A stretch of DNA of 64,000 nt from Catalinimonas alkaloidigena (GCF_900100765.1 NZ_FNFO01000001.1:248001-312000), one strand, 5' to 3'. Positions 26,620 to 35,975 are shown, numbered from the stretch's first letter. Notes: generated by a model not told the origin, from the sequence alone. Program-made: numbers and translations.

Positions 26620-27348
26620 TCAACTCAGAAAATGGTTGGCGAGGTACTCCTGAAACTGGTCTTTGTATTTGTCGGCAATGGGGACGGCGCGGTGGCCGAT
26701 TGTGACGAAACTGCGCTCGACCGACGCGATTTTTTTGAGGTTGATGATGTAGGACCGATGCACCCGCATGAACCGGTCGGGCGGGAGCTGCTCTTCCAGC
26801 GATTTTATCGTCATCAGCGTCAGAATGGGCTTCGTTTCCCCTTCCTGGAAAATCTTGATGTAGTCTTTGAGGCCTTCGAAATACAGCACGTCCTGCAACA
26901 CCACCGGAATCTGTTTGTACTCTGAGCGGACCAGCAGGCGTTCCTTGTCCTCGGTTCTGGGCGGGTTGGGGGCGGCGGGCGACTGCACCAACTCGAACCA
27001 CTCTTTTGCCTTGTGGGCAGCTCGCAAAAAATCGCCGTAACTGAACGGTTTCAGCAGGTAATCGAGGGCACTGACCTTGAAGCCTTCCAGTGCGTACTGA
27101 TCAAAAGCTGTCGTGAAGATGACGCGCACCTGCTTGCCCAGGGTCTTCGAAAATTCCATGCCCGTCAGTTCCGGCATCTGGATGTCCAGGAACAGCAGAT
27201 CGACGGCTTGCTCTTCCATCACGTGCAGCGCCTCCACCGCGCTGCGGCACTTGCCCACCAGCTCCAGAAACGGCGTTTTGCGCACGTAGCCTTCCAGCAG
27301 GTCGCGGGCCAGCGGTTCGTCGTCAACAATCAGGCAGCGAATTTTCAT
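26620..27348 (-). CDS. LytTR-family response regulator
   Basis: The 242-residue protein has a receiver domain (residues 1-120; IVDDEP at the start, phosphoacceptor Asp55 in LFLDIQMPE, Lys in LLKPFSYGD) and a LytTR DNA-binding domain (from about 140; DVLYFEGLKDYIKIF, FMRVHRSYIINL). LytTR proteins bind pairs of direct repeats spaced by about two helical turns. Its start overlaps the stop of the kinase gene (ATGA), so both are made together. It is the last gene of the TolC-MacAB efflux operon and probably controls that operon, because three LytTR-like repeats lie at the operon's promoter. Confidence 0.95.
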   Translation of the reverse strand: MKIRCLIVDDEPLARDLLEGYVRKTPFLELVGKCRSAVEALHVMEEQAVDLLFLDIQMPELTGMEFSKTLGKQVRVIFTTAFDQYALEGFKVSALDYLLKPFSYGDFLRAAHKAKEWFELVQSPAAPNPPRTEDKERLLVRSEYKQIPVVLQDVLYFEGLKDYIKIFQEGETKPILTLMTIKSLEEQLPPDRFMRVHRSYIINLKKIASVERSFVTIGHRAVPIADKYKDQFQEYLANHFLS

Positions 27349-28430
27349 ACGTCCAGCGTTAAGCGTACCTCAAAGTAATTCCCCTCCACGGCATAGTGCA
27401 ATGCATGGTGACCGTCGTAAAGCAGTTGCAGCCGTTTTTCGAGGTTCACAAGGCCGATGCCCGACCCGCTGCGGTCGTGGTCTCCTTTCGGGAAGTTGGT
27501 GTTCCGGATCACGCACACCAGCTGACGTGGCGGTGATTCCGTCACCTGCACCCGCACTTCGATCTCCGACGGTTCTGTGGCACTGACGCCGTGCTTAAAA
27601 GCATTTTCGATAAGTGAGATGAACAGCAGCGGCGCAATTTTGAGGTCCGGATGGTCGGACGTAAGGCACCGGCGCACGCGCACATGGTCGGATTGCCGCA
27701 GCGCCATCAAATCCAGGTAATTGGTGAGGAACTCCATTTCGCGGGCCAGCGACACGTACCGCTCGTTGCTGTCGTACAGCAGGTAACGCATCATTTTGCT
27801 GAGCCGGTACACCACCTGCTGTGCCTGTTCCGGGTCGAGCTCAATCAGCGAATAAATGTTGTTCAGCGTGTTGAAAAAGAAGTGCGGATTGAGCTGATTT
27901 TTCAGGTTGACCAGTTCCGACTCGAGGTGTTCCTGCCGGAGGCGCTTTTCCCGTTCCTGCGTCTTCTGCCACTGCCGCGTCGACTGGATGGCGATGGCGG
28001 CGGCGATGGTCAGCGCCAGCGAAAGGGCGTTTCGGAAAATGATGAACAGCAGGAAATTCGGCGGCGGCGCACGCAGCGCAAGCCCGCGTTCCAGCAGCGG
28101 GTTGATCAGGTTAAACCCCACGTAGATCAGCAGAATGCTGACCGCAATGGTCGCCAGGTTGATCAAGAGAAATGCCCCGTACCTGGACCGGAACAGAAAG
28201 CGCTCGATCAGGTAGGCATAGTTCAGGTAAAAAAGGAGCAGCGAAAACGACAGGGGCAACCATTCGCGGAGCGACCGGAGCGGCGAGTCCATCGGGTCGC
28301 TCAACGAAAAAAGGACCGGCAACAGAAACAGAACGGCCCAGACCAGCACGTGGATGAGCCAGTTGTTCCGGCTGAGCCGGTAGCCCCAGCTGGTTTGTGT
28401 TTCGGGCGCCAAAGCAAGGGTACTATTCAT
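27345..28430 (-). CDS. LytS/YehU-type sensor histidine kinase
   Basis: The 361-residue protein has four hydrophobic segments in the first 150 residues with short loops, so the signal is probably sensed within or near the membrane. The kinase core follows: LKNQLNPHFFFNTLNNIYSL with phospho-acceptor His183 is the His_kinase family H-box, and SGIGLVNLEKRLQLLYD is the ATP-binding G-box. It would phosphorylate the LytTR regulator encoded directly downstream, with which it overlaps by 4 bp. The ATG at 28430 overlaps the permease stop by 8 bp. Coupling to an efflux pump suggests that it detects a pump substrate or envelope stress. Confidence 0.92.
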   Translation of the reverse strand: MNSTLALAPETQTSWGYRLSRNNWLIHVLVWAVLFLLPVLFSLSDPMDSPLRSLREWLPLSFSLLLFYLNYAYLIERFLFRSRYGAFLLINLATIAVSILLIYVGFNLINPLLERGLALRAPPPNFLLFIIFRNALSLALTIAAAIAIQSTRQWQKTQEREKRLRQEHLESELVNLKNQLNPHFFFNTLNNIYSLIELDPEQAQQVVYRLSKMMRYLLYDSNERYVSLAREMEFLTNYLDLMALRQSDHVRVRRCLTSDHPDLKIAPLLFISLIENAFKHGVSATEPSEIEVRVQVTESPPRQLVCVIRNTNFPKGDHDRSGSGIGLVNLEKRLQLLYDGHHALHYAVEGNYFEVRLTLDV

Positions 28431-29640
28431 AGCGTAGAGCGACAATGGGATCGAGGGCCGCGGCCTTCCTGGCCGGATACCACCCGAAAAAGATACCGGT
28501 CACGGCGCAGACGGCAAAAGAAAGCACAATGGAATCCTGCGTGATGGTGGTCGGCCAGCCTGCGTAATACGAAATCAGAAAGGTGCTGCCAACGCCCAGT
28601 GCGGCGCCCAGCAGGCCGCCCGCCACGCTGATCAGAATGGCTTCGATCAGAAACTGGAGCAGGATGTCGGTGCCGCGTCCGCCTACGGCCATGCGCAGCC
28701 CGATTTCGCGGGTTCGTTCCGTAACCGATACGTACATGATGTTCATAATGCCAATGCCGCCGACCAGGAGAGAGATGCCCGCGATGGCGGCCAGCAGCAC
28801 GGTCATGATCTCGCTGGTAGAGCTGAACGTTGAGATCAGTTCCTGTTGCGATCGTACGGTGAAGTCGTCGGGATCGCTCTCTTTGAGGCGATGCGACGCC
28901 CGCAAAATCTCGGTTATCTGCGTGCTGGCTTCTTCCGCCACATCTTCGCGTTGCGCCGATGCGTAAATCGACTGAATGTAGGTGATGGCCAGTACGCGTT
29001 TCTGCACGGTGGTGTAAGGGGCGAGGATAATATCGTCCTGATCCTGCCCGAACGTATTTTCGCCCTTCTCGGCCAGGACCCCGATCACTTTGAACGGAAT
29101 GGACTCGAACCGAATGGTCTGTCCGATGGGGTCGGCCCCGTCGAACAGGTTGTCGACGACCGTCTGCCCGATGACTGCTACTTTCGCGGCCGTCCGGATG
29201 TCTTCGTCCGTGAACAGAATGCCGTCGGCCAGCTCCAGCTTCCGGATGTCGAGGTAGGCAAGGTTGACCCCCTTGATGCTGGTCGGCCAGTTTTTTGAAC
29301 TGTAGATTGCCTGCCCGCTGCCGCTCACCTCCGGCGAAACGCCCGAAAGGAGGGTTCCCTGCTCTTGCAGCGCCTCGACGTCGTTCAGGGTCAGGGTTTG
29401 CAGGGCGCTACGGTCCATCCGGACGCCACTTTCCATGTTCGTCTCCGGCCGCACGAAGATGAGGTTAGAGCCCATCTGCGAGATCTGCGCCTGGATGCTG
29501 TCTTTCGAGCCCTGCCCGATGGCCAGCATCGCAATGACCGACGCCACCCCGATGATGATGCCCAGCATGGTGAGGAAGGCGCGGAACTTGTTCCGGCTCA
29601 GGGCCTTGCCGGCGATTTTCAGAAGGTTGATCAGGTTCAT
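28423..29640 (-). CDS. MacB-like ABC transporter permease
   Basis: The 405-residue protein has one N-terminal TM (FLTMLGIIIGVASVIAMLAIGQG), a large periplasmic MacB_PCD domain (about residues 45-270) and three C-terminal TMs with the FtsX fold (LLAAIAGISLLVGGIGIMNIMYVSVTERTREIGLRMAVG). It is the separated permease half of a MacAB-type exporter; the ATPase is encoded 73 bp upstream. With the adaptor and TolC in the same operon it forms a tripartite pump that expels a substrate from the periplasm across the outer membrane. The substrate (macrolide, peptide or lipid) cannot be read from the sequence. Confidence 0.94.
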   Translation of the reverse strand: MNLINLLKIAGKALSRNKFRAFLTMLGIIIGVASVIAMLAIGQGSKDSIQAQISQMGSNLIFVRPETNMESGVRMDRSALQTLTLNDVEALQEQGTLLSGVSPEVSGSGQAIYSSKNWPTSIKGVNLAYLDIRKLELADGILFTDEDIRTAAKVAVIGQTVVDNLFDGADPIGQTIRFESIPFKVIGVLAEKGENTFGQDQDDIILAPYTTVQKRVLAITYIQSIYASAQREDVAEEASTQITEILRASHRLKESDPDDFTVRSQQELISTFSSTSEIMTVLLAAIAGISLLVGGIGIMNIMYVSVTERTREIGLRMAVGGRGTDILLQFLIEAILISVAGGLLGAALGVGSTFLISYYAGWPTTITQDSIVLSFAVCAVTGIFFGWYPARKAAALDPIVALRYE

Positions 29641-29713
29641 AAGGATTTCGTTTCAAATTGCGGATGGTCAGCATTTTCCCAATCTGCAAGGGGTTGGTTG
29701 CAATTATTGAATC

Positions 29714-30460
29714 TCAATAGTCATCGGTGACGGGCAGGAGGGCCAGGGCTTCGCTGGCGTTGGCGACCTGCACAATCGGCTGGTCTTTCACGATCAGGCC
29801 ATCGCGCAGCACGATGGTCCGGCTACTGAACGTCGCGATGTCCGACTCGTGCGTGACGAACGCGATGGTTTTTCCTTCTTCGTTCAGGCGTTGGAAGAGC
29901 GCCATGATTTCGTAAGACGTGCGGGTGTCGAGGTTGCCCGTGGCCTCGTCGGCCAGGATGATGACCGGGTCGTTCACCAGGGCCCGGGCAATGGCCACGC
30001 GCTGCTGTTGCCCGCCCGAAAGCTGACTCGGCGTGTGGTCCAGCCGGTCGGCCAGGCCGACTGACTCCAGCGCCGCCAGCGCTCGCGCGCGCCGTTCTTT
30101 CGACGATACCCCGGCGTTGTACATCAGCGGTAGCTCCACGTTTTCCAGCGCCGAGGTGCGCGGCAGCAGGTTGTACGACTGAAAGACAAAGCCAATTTTC
30201 CGGTTGCGGAGTTGAGCCAGTGCGTTGCGATCCAGGTACTTGATGTCGACGCCATCCAGGTCGTAGCGTCCTTCGGTGGGGCGATCCAGGCACCCCAGAA
30301 TGTTCAGGAGCGTCGACTTGCCCGAACCGCTGGTGCCCATGATCGTGACAAATTCGCCCTGGTGTACAGAAAACGAGATGCCTTTCAGCGCGCGGACGGT
30401 CTGGCCGCCCATCACAAATTCTCGTTTCAGGTGTTCGATATGAATGATGTGTTGTAACAT
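29714..30460 (-). CDS. MacB-like ABC transporter ATPase
   Basis: The 248-residue protein is a complete nucleotide-binding domain of the LolD/MacB class: Walker [14 protein letters not shown]-loop [11 protein letters not shown], signature LSGGQQQR, Walker [14 protein letters not shown] and H-loop FVTHESD. It energises the permease encoded next. It starts 39 bp after the adaptor gene. In E. coli MacB the ATPase and permease are fused, whereas here they are separate genes, the usual arrangement in Bacteroidota and Firmicutes. Confidence 0.95.
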   Translation of the reverse strand: MLQHIIHIEHLKREFVMGGQTVRALKGISFSVHQGEFVTIMGTSGSGKSTLLNILGCLDRPTEGRYDLDGVDIKYLDRNALAQLRNRKIGFVFQSYNLLPRTSALENVELPLMYNAGVSSKERRARALAALESVGLADRLDHTPSQLSGGQQQRVAIARALVNDPVIILADEATGNLDTRTSYEIMALFQRLNEEGKTIAFVTHESDIATFSSRTIVLRDGLIVKDQPIVQVANASEALALLPVTDDY

Positions 30461-30499
30461 GAGGATGGAGAAGCTACGTGAGGTGATGTACCGGGAGAA

Positions 30500-31774
30500 T
30501 TACCGGCGTCCGGGCGGCTGCGGCATAAAGGGGCTGCTTCCCGGTGCAGCGGGGGACGGTTGTGCCGACTGGATGGTCATGGAAGCGACGACCTGATCGC
30601 CCGCCTGCAAACCGGATCGGATTTCCACGTGGGTGCCGTCCGACAGACCCGTCGTCACCTGCACCGGCTGCAACGTCTGGCCGTGTTTTACCCAGACTTC
30701 CGCCGAAGCGGCATCAGGCGTGTTGTCGGCGGGGGTAGTCTGGTGGTTCGCTACCGGTTGCATCGCAGGGGGGGCGTCTTCCTGGCTGAGCGCATCCTGC
30801 GGCGGCCGATCGGGCATCGTGACCGACACCTGCGTCTGCCGCTCGTATACCTGCAACAGGACCGGATCGGGGTGAAAGCGGAGCGCTTTGGCTTCCAGCA
30901 TCAGCACATTTTTGGCTTCCTTCGTGTAGATGGTCGTGCTGGCGGTCATGCCCGGCATCAGCTTTCCTTCCGGATTTTCAGCCTGGATGATCACCGTATA
31001 CGTCACCACGTTCGACTCCTCGGTCGGCTCCAGCCGCACCTGCGTGACCTCGCCTTCAAAGGCATCGTCGGGGAACGCATCGACCGTAAACGAGACGCGC
31101 TGTCCCCGTTTTACCTGCCCGATGTCGGCTTCGTCCACGTCGGCCTCCACCTGCATTTTGGTCAGATCCTGCGCGATGGTAAACAGCGTTGGTGTACTGT
31201 AACTGGCCGCAACGGTCTGGCCTTCGTCGACCGAACGGGACAGTACCACGCCATCGATCGGCGAGTAGATGGACGCGTAGTTCAGGTTCGTCTTGGCCCG
31301 GTTCAGTTCCGACGTGCGTTGTGCTACGGTGGCCTTGGCGCTGTTGAGCTGGTACAGGGCCTGTTCGTAGTCGGTATCGCTGACGGTCTTGGCCTGGTGC
31401 AACTGCGCCATGCGGTTGTAGTTTTTCTGCTGATAGTCCAGTTCGTTCTGGGCGCTGCTCAGGCTCGCCTGCATTTCGGCCAGCGAGGCGTGCAGGGCGG
31501 TTCGGTCCAGTTCGGCCATCAGGTCCCCCTTTTTGACTTCGGTGTTGAAGTCGACGTAGATTTTTTCGATGGTTCCCGATACCTGGGTGCCCACTTCTAC
31601 CTGCGTCAGCGGCTGGATGGTGCCCGTAGCCGTCACGGCGTTGTACAGGTCGCCGGTGCGTACGACGGCCATCTCGACCTGCAGGGAAGGTGCTTCGTCC
31701 CGGAAAAAAGCGAAGTAGGCAGCCGCGGCGGCAATCACCACGGCAAGGGCGATGAAAATAAGTTTCTTATTCAT
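30500..31774 (-). CDS. MacA-like periplasmic adaptor (HlyD/RND membrane fusion family)
   Basis: The 424-residue protein has an N-terminal TM anchor (FIALAVVIAAAAAYFAFF), the first half of the biotinyl-lipoyl-like domain (GTIQPLTQVEVGTQVSGTI), a coiled-coil hairpin (about residues 90-180), the second lipoyl half (YASIYSPIDGVVLSRSVDEG) and a beta-barrel. A Pro/Ala/Asp/Gln-rich insertion lies at about residues 325-365 (PPAMQPVANHQTTPADN and neighbours), longer than in most MacA proteins. It joins the ABC exporter to TolC. It begins 6 bp after the tolC-like gene. Confidence 0.93.
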   Translation of the reverse strand: MNKKLIFIALAVVIAAAAAYFAFFRDEAPSLQVEMAVVRTGDLYNAVTATGTIQPLTQVEVGTQVSGTIEKIYVDFNTEVKKGDLMAELDRTALHASLAEMQASLSSAQNELDYQQKNYNRMAQLHQAKTVSDTDYEQALYQLNSAKATVAQRTSELNRAKTNLNYASIYSPIDGVVLSRSVDEGQTVAASYSTPTLFTIAQDLTKMQVEADVDEADIGQVKRGQRVSFTVDAFPDDAFEGEVTQVRLEPTEESNVVTYTVIIQAENPEGKLMPGMTASTTIYTKEAKNVLMLEAKALRFHPDPVLLQVYERQTQVSVTMPDRPPQDALSQEDAPPAMQPVANHQTTPADNTPDAASAEVWVKHGQTLQPVQVTTGLSDGTHVEIRSGLQAGDQVVASMTIQSAQPSPAAPGSSPFMPQPPGRR

Positions 31775-31780
31775 GAGGCA

Positions 31781-33112
31781 TTACAATTGAATGGGATGAC
31801 CTTGGTAAAATTCATAGAGTTGGTAGTTCATCAGGGCCGTGTACTTGGCTTGCAGGTAACTCTGCTCGGCCGTCTGGTAATCGCTCTTGGCCAGAATGAA
31901 GTCCGCAGTCGTAAGCATGCCGAGTTGAAACTGTTGCGCAGCCAGCTTGTAGCTTTCGTCGGCCGCTTCCTGTTGCAGTTGGGCCACTTCCAGTTGGCTC
32001 AGGCTGGACGTCAGGTCCTGGTACGTCGTTTCCAGCGTCTGCCAGATCTGCTTGTGCGTGTTGATGACCTCGAGGTTGGCACTCTGAATCTGAATCTGCG
32101 CCTTTTGTACACTCGTGGCGGTCACTTTCCGGTCGAAGATGGGAATGGAGAGGGTAACCCCGGCCCGCTGATTGAAGTTGTTGTTGAACTGCGCGAAGTA
32201 CGCGAAGTCCTGTACGTTGGTGTAGCCCGTGCCGAGGCTGCCGGAGAGCGAGAGGGTCGGCAGGTACCCGGCCTGTGCCTGTTTCAGTTGGTACTCGGCA
32301 ATCTGCACGTTCAGCGCACTGTTTTTTACTTCCGGCAGGGCCTGAATGGCGTTGTTGTAGGCCTGCTGCTTGGGCGTGATGGCCAAATCCAGGTCTTCGG
32401 GCAAATCCGGGATCGCAATGTCCAGCGCATCGCCGATGCCCAGTTCCAGCAGTTGCTTGAGGATCAGAATCTGCTGGTTGTATTGATTCTGGGCGGTGAT
32501 GACGCTGGCCTGGTCGTTGGCGTATTGCGACTTGAGTTGCGCGCGTTCCTGCGCACTGGCCGAACCGGCGCTGAACAGAGCTTCGGTTCGTTCCAGCTGC
32601 TGGGCAGACGAGGCCCGAACCCCCTCTGCCACGGCAATGGACTCCCGGTAATAAAGCGCCTGTAGGTAGGCCTGCGTCAGAGCAACGGTGATGTCGTTCC
32701 TGGCTTCTTCCGTGGACAGTTCGCCCGATTTTACCTGCAGGGCGTTGGCTTTGATCGTGTTGTTGATCTTGCCGCCGTTGTAGAGCGTAAACGACGCGTT
32801 GGCGTTCAGGCTGGTCGCGTAGACGTTCTGGGCTACGAAATCGCTCGTGACGGGGTCGATGCTGCGCCCGGCCGTCAGGGTTTGGGTACCCGACGCATTC
32901 AGGCTCGGCAGGCGGCTGGCTTTAGCCTGGGTGTAATCGGCCGCATACGACTGGGTGGTCAGGGCGGCCTGCTTAACTTGGAGGTTATTTTCCGTAGCGT
33001 ATCGAATCATCGCCTCCAGCGTCCAGGGATCTGGTTGCTGGGCGGTGGCCGTCCCCCGCCACCCCAAGAGCGGCACGACCAGAAGAAAAAAGAAAGTGCG
33101 AAGACTGTGCAT
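31781..33112 (-). CDS. TolC-like outer membrane efflux protein
   Basis: The 443-residue protein has a signal peptide (MHSLRTFFFLLVVPLLGW to TAQ) and two OEP repeats, each with long helices and short beta-strands; YTQAKASRLPSLNASG and LKQAQAGYLPTLSLSG mark equivalent positions in the two halves. It is the outer membrane channel for the MacAB-type pump and first gene of the operon. The ATG at 33112 is chosen because a 65-codon upstream extension in the same frame is Pro/Arg-rich, has no signal peptide, and covers the regulatory repeats. Confidence 0.92.
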   Translation of the reverse strand: MHSLRTFFFLLVVPLLGWRGTATAQQPDPWTLEAMIRYATENNLQVKQAALTTQSYAADYTQAKASRLPSLNASGTQTLTAGRSIDPVTSDFVAQNVYATSLNANASFTLYNGGKINNTIKANALQVKSGELSTEEARNDITVALTQAYLQALYYRESIAVAEGVRASSAQQLERTEALFSAGSASAQERAQLKSQYANDQASVITAQNQYNQQILILKQLLELGIGDALDIAIPDLPEDLDLAITPKQQAYNNAIQALPEVKNSALNVQIAEYQLKQAQAGYLPTLSLSGSLGTGYTNVQDFAYFAQFNNNFNQRAGVTLSIPIFDRKVTATSVQKAQIQIQSANLEVINTHKQIWQTLETTYQDLTSSLSQLEVAQLQQEAADESYKLAAQQFQLGMLTTADFILAKSDYQTAEQSYLQAKYTALMNYQLYEFYQGHPIQL

Positions 33113-33176
33113 GGTTGTATTTTTCGCTTGTCTACAGCAAAGAACGGCCCCTGATGAGGCGACAACAACCATGTCT

Positions 33177-33228
33177 GGACGTTCGCGGTCCCTTTCCGGA
33201 CGTTCGCCCGGTTTGTCCCGACGTTTAC
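33177..33228. promoter_or_regulatory. Triple 21-bp-spaced LytTR-like repeats
   Basis: GGACGTTCGC at 33177 and 33198 and CGACGTTTAC at 33219 are three repeats with exactly 21-bp period. The core ACGTTnR agrees with the LytTR half-site core (GTT preceded by A/C-rich bases, followed by N and a purine). They lie immediately upstream of a weak leftward promoter candidate for the tolC-like operon (CAACAA at 33163-33168 read as TTGTTG for -33 and CAAAGAAC at 33138-33145 read as GTTCTTTG for -7). The operon ends with a LytTR regulator, so autoregulation is the simplest reading. A divergent permease operon starts 180 bp to the right. Confidence 0.65.
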
Positions 33229-33408
33229 CAGGACGCGCCACACCGGGGGCGTCGGGGGAGGGGGCGTTAGCGTTTTCAGGAAGGCACTTTTTCGGCTGAC
33301 TTCGCACAAACGCCCGTGCGTCTTTTTCTCTTTTCCGGCAGCGTGGTACCGTTTGGATTTCTAACGGGGAATGCGTTGGTTTGAGCCCTACTTCAACCGC
33401 ACTTCTCC

Positions 33409-34887
33409 ATGATCAACTGGCTTTTAGCCCACCAGTGGAAAGCCCAGATTCGCTCGACACGCTGGCAGCAGAATGTGGTGCTGAACCTGCTGGTGATCCT
33501 CGGCATCATCTACTTCGTTGCGATCTTTCTGATGGCGGGTCTTTTCGGGAATGCATTACTGCGCTCTGCCTTTCCGGACGACGATCCTACCGTCCTCCTG
33601 ACACAATTCCTTTTCTACTACGCGGTGTCCGACCTGATGCTACGTTTCTTCTGGCAACGCCTACCGACCCTGGTCATTGCGCCTTACCTGCACCTGCCTG
33701 TTTCCCGGAATCGTCTGTTGCACTTCCTGCTGGGGCGGTCGTTTTTCAGTGTGTTCAACCTGCTGCCGGTACTGCTGCTGGTGCCGTTTGCCTTTCGGGA
33801 GGTCATGCCTGAATACGGCGCAACGCTGGGCAGAAGCTGGTTAGTCGGGCTACTGGCGATTCTTTTCGGCAATAATTTTCTGAATTTTTACCTCAAGAAG
33901 TCCCTCTTTCTGCGTCCGGTCGTGGCAATCGGCGTCCTGTTGCTGCTGACCGGGCTGCTGATCCTCGACCTGCAAGGAATCGGGTCGTTTTCGGCCTACT
34001 TCCGGGATGCCGTTTTTACGATGGCCGCCCACACGTGGGGGCTGCTGGTGCCGCTGGGCTGGTTGGGGGCAAGTTATCTGCTGGTATACCGTCTGCTCCG
34101 CCGGCAAATCTACTTGGAAGAGACGCGCCGTACGTCGCAGGCGTATGCGACCGACCCCTTTGCCTGGCTGGAACAGCGCGGCATCGTGGGCGAACTGATG
34201 GGCATGGAATTGAAGATGATCTGGCGCAACAAGCGCAGTCGCACGCAGTTGTTTACCAGTATCCTGCTGTTCGTCTACCCCTTGGTTTTATACCGTAATC
34301 CAAGTGGCGACCGCGCCATAATCGGCTATTTCATCGGATACGTCGTCTTGTGTGGCGGCGTGGCGTGGCAATACGGCCAGCTGCTGTTTTCGTGGGAAAG
34401 CATGTATTTCGACGGCTTCCTTAGCCTACCGATGACCCTGTCTCAGTACCTGAGGGCAAAGTACGGGGTCCTGGTGCTGCTAAGTACCCTTACGTTTGGG
34501 GTGATGTCATGCTACGGATTTCTGGACCTGGAGTTCTTTTACCTGAGCGTGAGTTGTGCGTTGTATGGCATCGGCATCAACCTCTTCTTGACGCTTTTGC
34601 TGGGGACATGGCGTACGAAACGCATTGATCCGACCGAACGCGCTTTTTTTAACTTCCAGGGAAACTCGCTAATGATTTTCCTGCTGGCGATTCCTGTGTT
34701 CCTGGTGCCTTTCTGGATTTACAAAGGTGTATCGGCTCTGGCGACCCCGCAGTACGGCTACCTGGCGCTAGGTGTGCTGGGCGTCATAGGTTTGCTGAGA
34801 AGAAACTTTTTGTTGCAGCAGATCGAAAAGCAGTTGCTGCACCAGAAATACAAGATGGCCGCTGGTTTCCGGACCGAAAGCGAGTAG
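33409..34887 (+). CDS. DUF5687-family ABC-2-type permease
   Basis: The 492-residue membrane protein has about twelve hydrophobic segments. It begins MINWLLAHQWKAQIRSTRWQ, the usual start of DUF5687 proteins in Bacteroidota, which are found next to a single ABC ATPase. That arrangement holds here: an ATPase gene follows 47 bp later. The pair would form an ABC exporter of unknown substrate. A central cytosolic segment (ETRRTSQAYATDPFAWLEQRG to IWRNKRSR) links two membrane halves. It is divergent from the tolC-like operon and may share the regulatory repeats between them. Confidence 0.85.
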   Translation: MINWLLAHQWKAQIRSTRWQQNVVLNLLVILGIIYFVAIFLMAGLFGNALLRSAFPDDDPTVLLTQFLFYYAVSDLMLRFFWQRLPTLVIAPYLHLPVSRNRLLHFLLGRSFFSVFNLLPVLLLVPFAFREVMPEYGATLGRSWLVGLLAILFGNNFLNFYLKKSLFLRPVVAIGVLLLLTGLLILDLQGIGSFSAYFRDAVFTMAAHTWGLLVPLGWLGASYLLVYRLLRRQIYLEETRRTSQAYATDPFAWLEQRGIVGELMGMELKMIWRNKRSRTQLFTSILLFVYPLVLYRNPSGDRAIIGYFIGYVVLCGGVAWQYGQLLFSWESMYFDGFLSLPMTLSQYLRAKYGVLVLLSTLTFGVMSCYGFLDLEFFYLSVSCALYGIGINLFLTLLLGTWRTKRIDPTERAFFNFQGNSLMIFLLAIPVFLVPFWIYKGVSALATPQYGYLALGVLGVIGLLRRNFLLQQIEKQLLHQKYKMAAGFRTESE

Positions 34888-34934
34888 ACGTTGACGTTGC
34901 ATCGTGGCCCGATGCAGCTCCTGACTCTTTTTGT

Positions 34935-35630
34935 ATGATCGAACTACACAACCTCAAAAAAGCCTACGAAGCCGGCAAACTGGTGTTAGACATTCCAGCA
35001 CTATCCATCGCTACGGGCGAAAGCATCGGGCTCATTGGCAACAACGGGGCGGGTAAAACCACTCTCCTCAGCCTGATTTTGGACCTGATTGCGCCCACCA
35101 CCGGCGAGGTACGCTCCAAAGGGCAGCTCGTGGTCCGCAGCGAACACTGGAAGCCTTACACCGGCTCGTACCTGCACGAGGGCTTTTTGATCGGATACCT
35201 CACCCCGGCGGAGTATTTCCGGTTTGTCGGGAAGCTCCATGGCCTCAATGCCGCCGACGTACGTACATTTCTGGAAAGCTCGGCTGGTTTCAGCGACGAG
35301 GTGTTGTTCGAAACCCGCAAGCTGAACCGCGACCTCTCGAAAGGCAACAAGACCAAAGTGGGTGTCATCGCCGCGATGCTGGGGCGACCGGAACTGCTGA
35401 TTTTCGACGAGCCTTTCGCCAACCTCGACCCGACTTCGCAAGCCTGGCTCAAAAGGCGGCTGCGCCAGTTGCATGCCGAAGGAACTACGCTGATCCTTTC
35501 CAGCCACGACCTGAAACACATCACCGAAGTGAGCCAGCGCATTCTCTTGCTGGAACGGGGGCGAGTTGTGCAAGACGTCCCCACCACCGAAGAAACATTG
35601 CCCGCCCTGGAACACTATTTTGCGGTTTAG
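34935..35630 (+). CDS. ABC transporter ATPase, partner of the DUF5687 permease
   Basis: The 231-residue nucleotide-binding protein has Walker A GNNGAGKTTLLS, signature LSKGNKTKVGV (LSKGN in place of LSGGQ, a known variation in ABC-2 ATPases), Walker B LLIFDEPFANLD and H-loop LSSHDLKH. It resembles the CcmA/NatA class that powers ABC-2 permeases. The gene ends just before a bidirectional terminator. The operon is two genes long. Confidence 0.93.
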   Translation: MIELHNLKKAYEAGKLVLDIPALSIATGESIGLIGNNGAGKTTLLSLILDLIAPTTGEVRSKGQLVVRSEHWKPYTGSYLHEGFLIGYLTPAEYFRFVGKLHGLNAADVRTFLESSAGFSDEVLFETRKLNRDLSKGNKTKVGVIAAMLGRPELLIFDEPFANLDPTSQAWLKRRLRQLHAEGTTLILSSHDLKHITEVSQRILLLERGRVVQDVPTTEETLPALEHYFAV

Positions 35631-35649
35631 CGACAGCGTAAGCCACAAA

Positions 35650-35683
35650 AAAGCCTGACCTCCGCGAACGGGGATCAGGCTTT
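35650..35683. terminator. Bidirectional terminator
   Basis: AAAGCCTGA (35650-35658) and TCAGGCTTT (35675-35683) form a perfect 9-bp stem, flanked by A-rich and T-rich sequence. It lies between two convergent genes ending at 35630 and 35706 and would stop transcription from both sides. Confidence 0.85.
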
Positions 35684-35705
35684 CTTGCGAGGAAGGTATA
35701 AAAAC

Positions 35706-35975
35706 TTAATCGTGGCCTTCCAGCTTCACGAGTTTATTGTAAATCCCGAGCAGCATAAACGGCGCGGCCCACTGTCCGACGAACAACGCTTCCTGATCTT
35801 TTTTCAGGATTTTTAGCGTCAGCGAAGCGGCCATGGAACCTACCGACGCCCACAGGAATATGTCGGAGGGAATTTTGGCGGTCTGCTCTTCGATGGCAGT
35901 AGCCACTTTGCCCTCTTTGTGGTCGGGGTTAACGCTGTCCAGTTTATTCTTGACGTCTTTGGCTGTGGTTTCCAT
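35706..35975 (-). CDS. Small membrane protein, conserved hypothetical
   Basis: The 89-residue protein has a charged N-terminal third (TAKDVKNKLDSVNPDHKEGK) and two hydrophobic segments (IFLWASVGSMAASLTLKIL and FVGQWAAPFMLLGIYNKLV). The layout suggests a small inner membrane protein with both ends on the same side. I do not recognise a characterised family. It is a single-gene unit between a terminator and the FtsX permease gene. The start codon has an A-rich leader. Confidence 0.75.
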   Translation of the reverse strand: METTAKDVKNKLDSVNPDHKEGKVATAIEEQTAKIPSDIFLWASVGSMAASLTLKILKKDQEALFVGQWAAPFMLLGIYNKLVKLEGHD

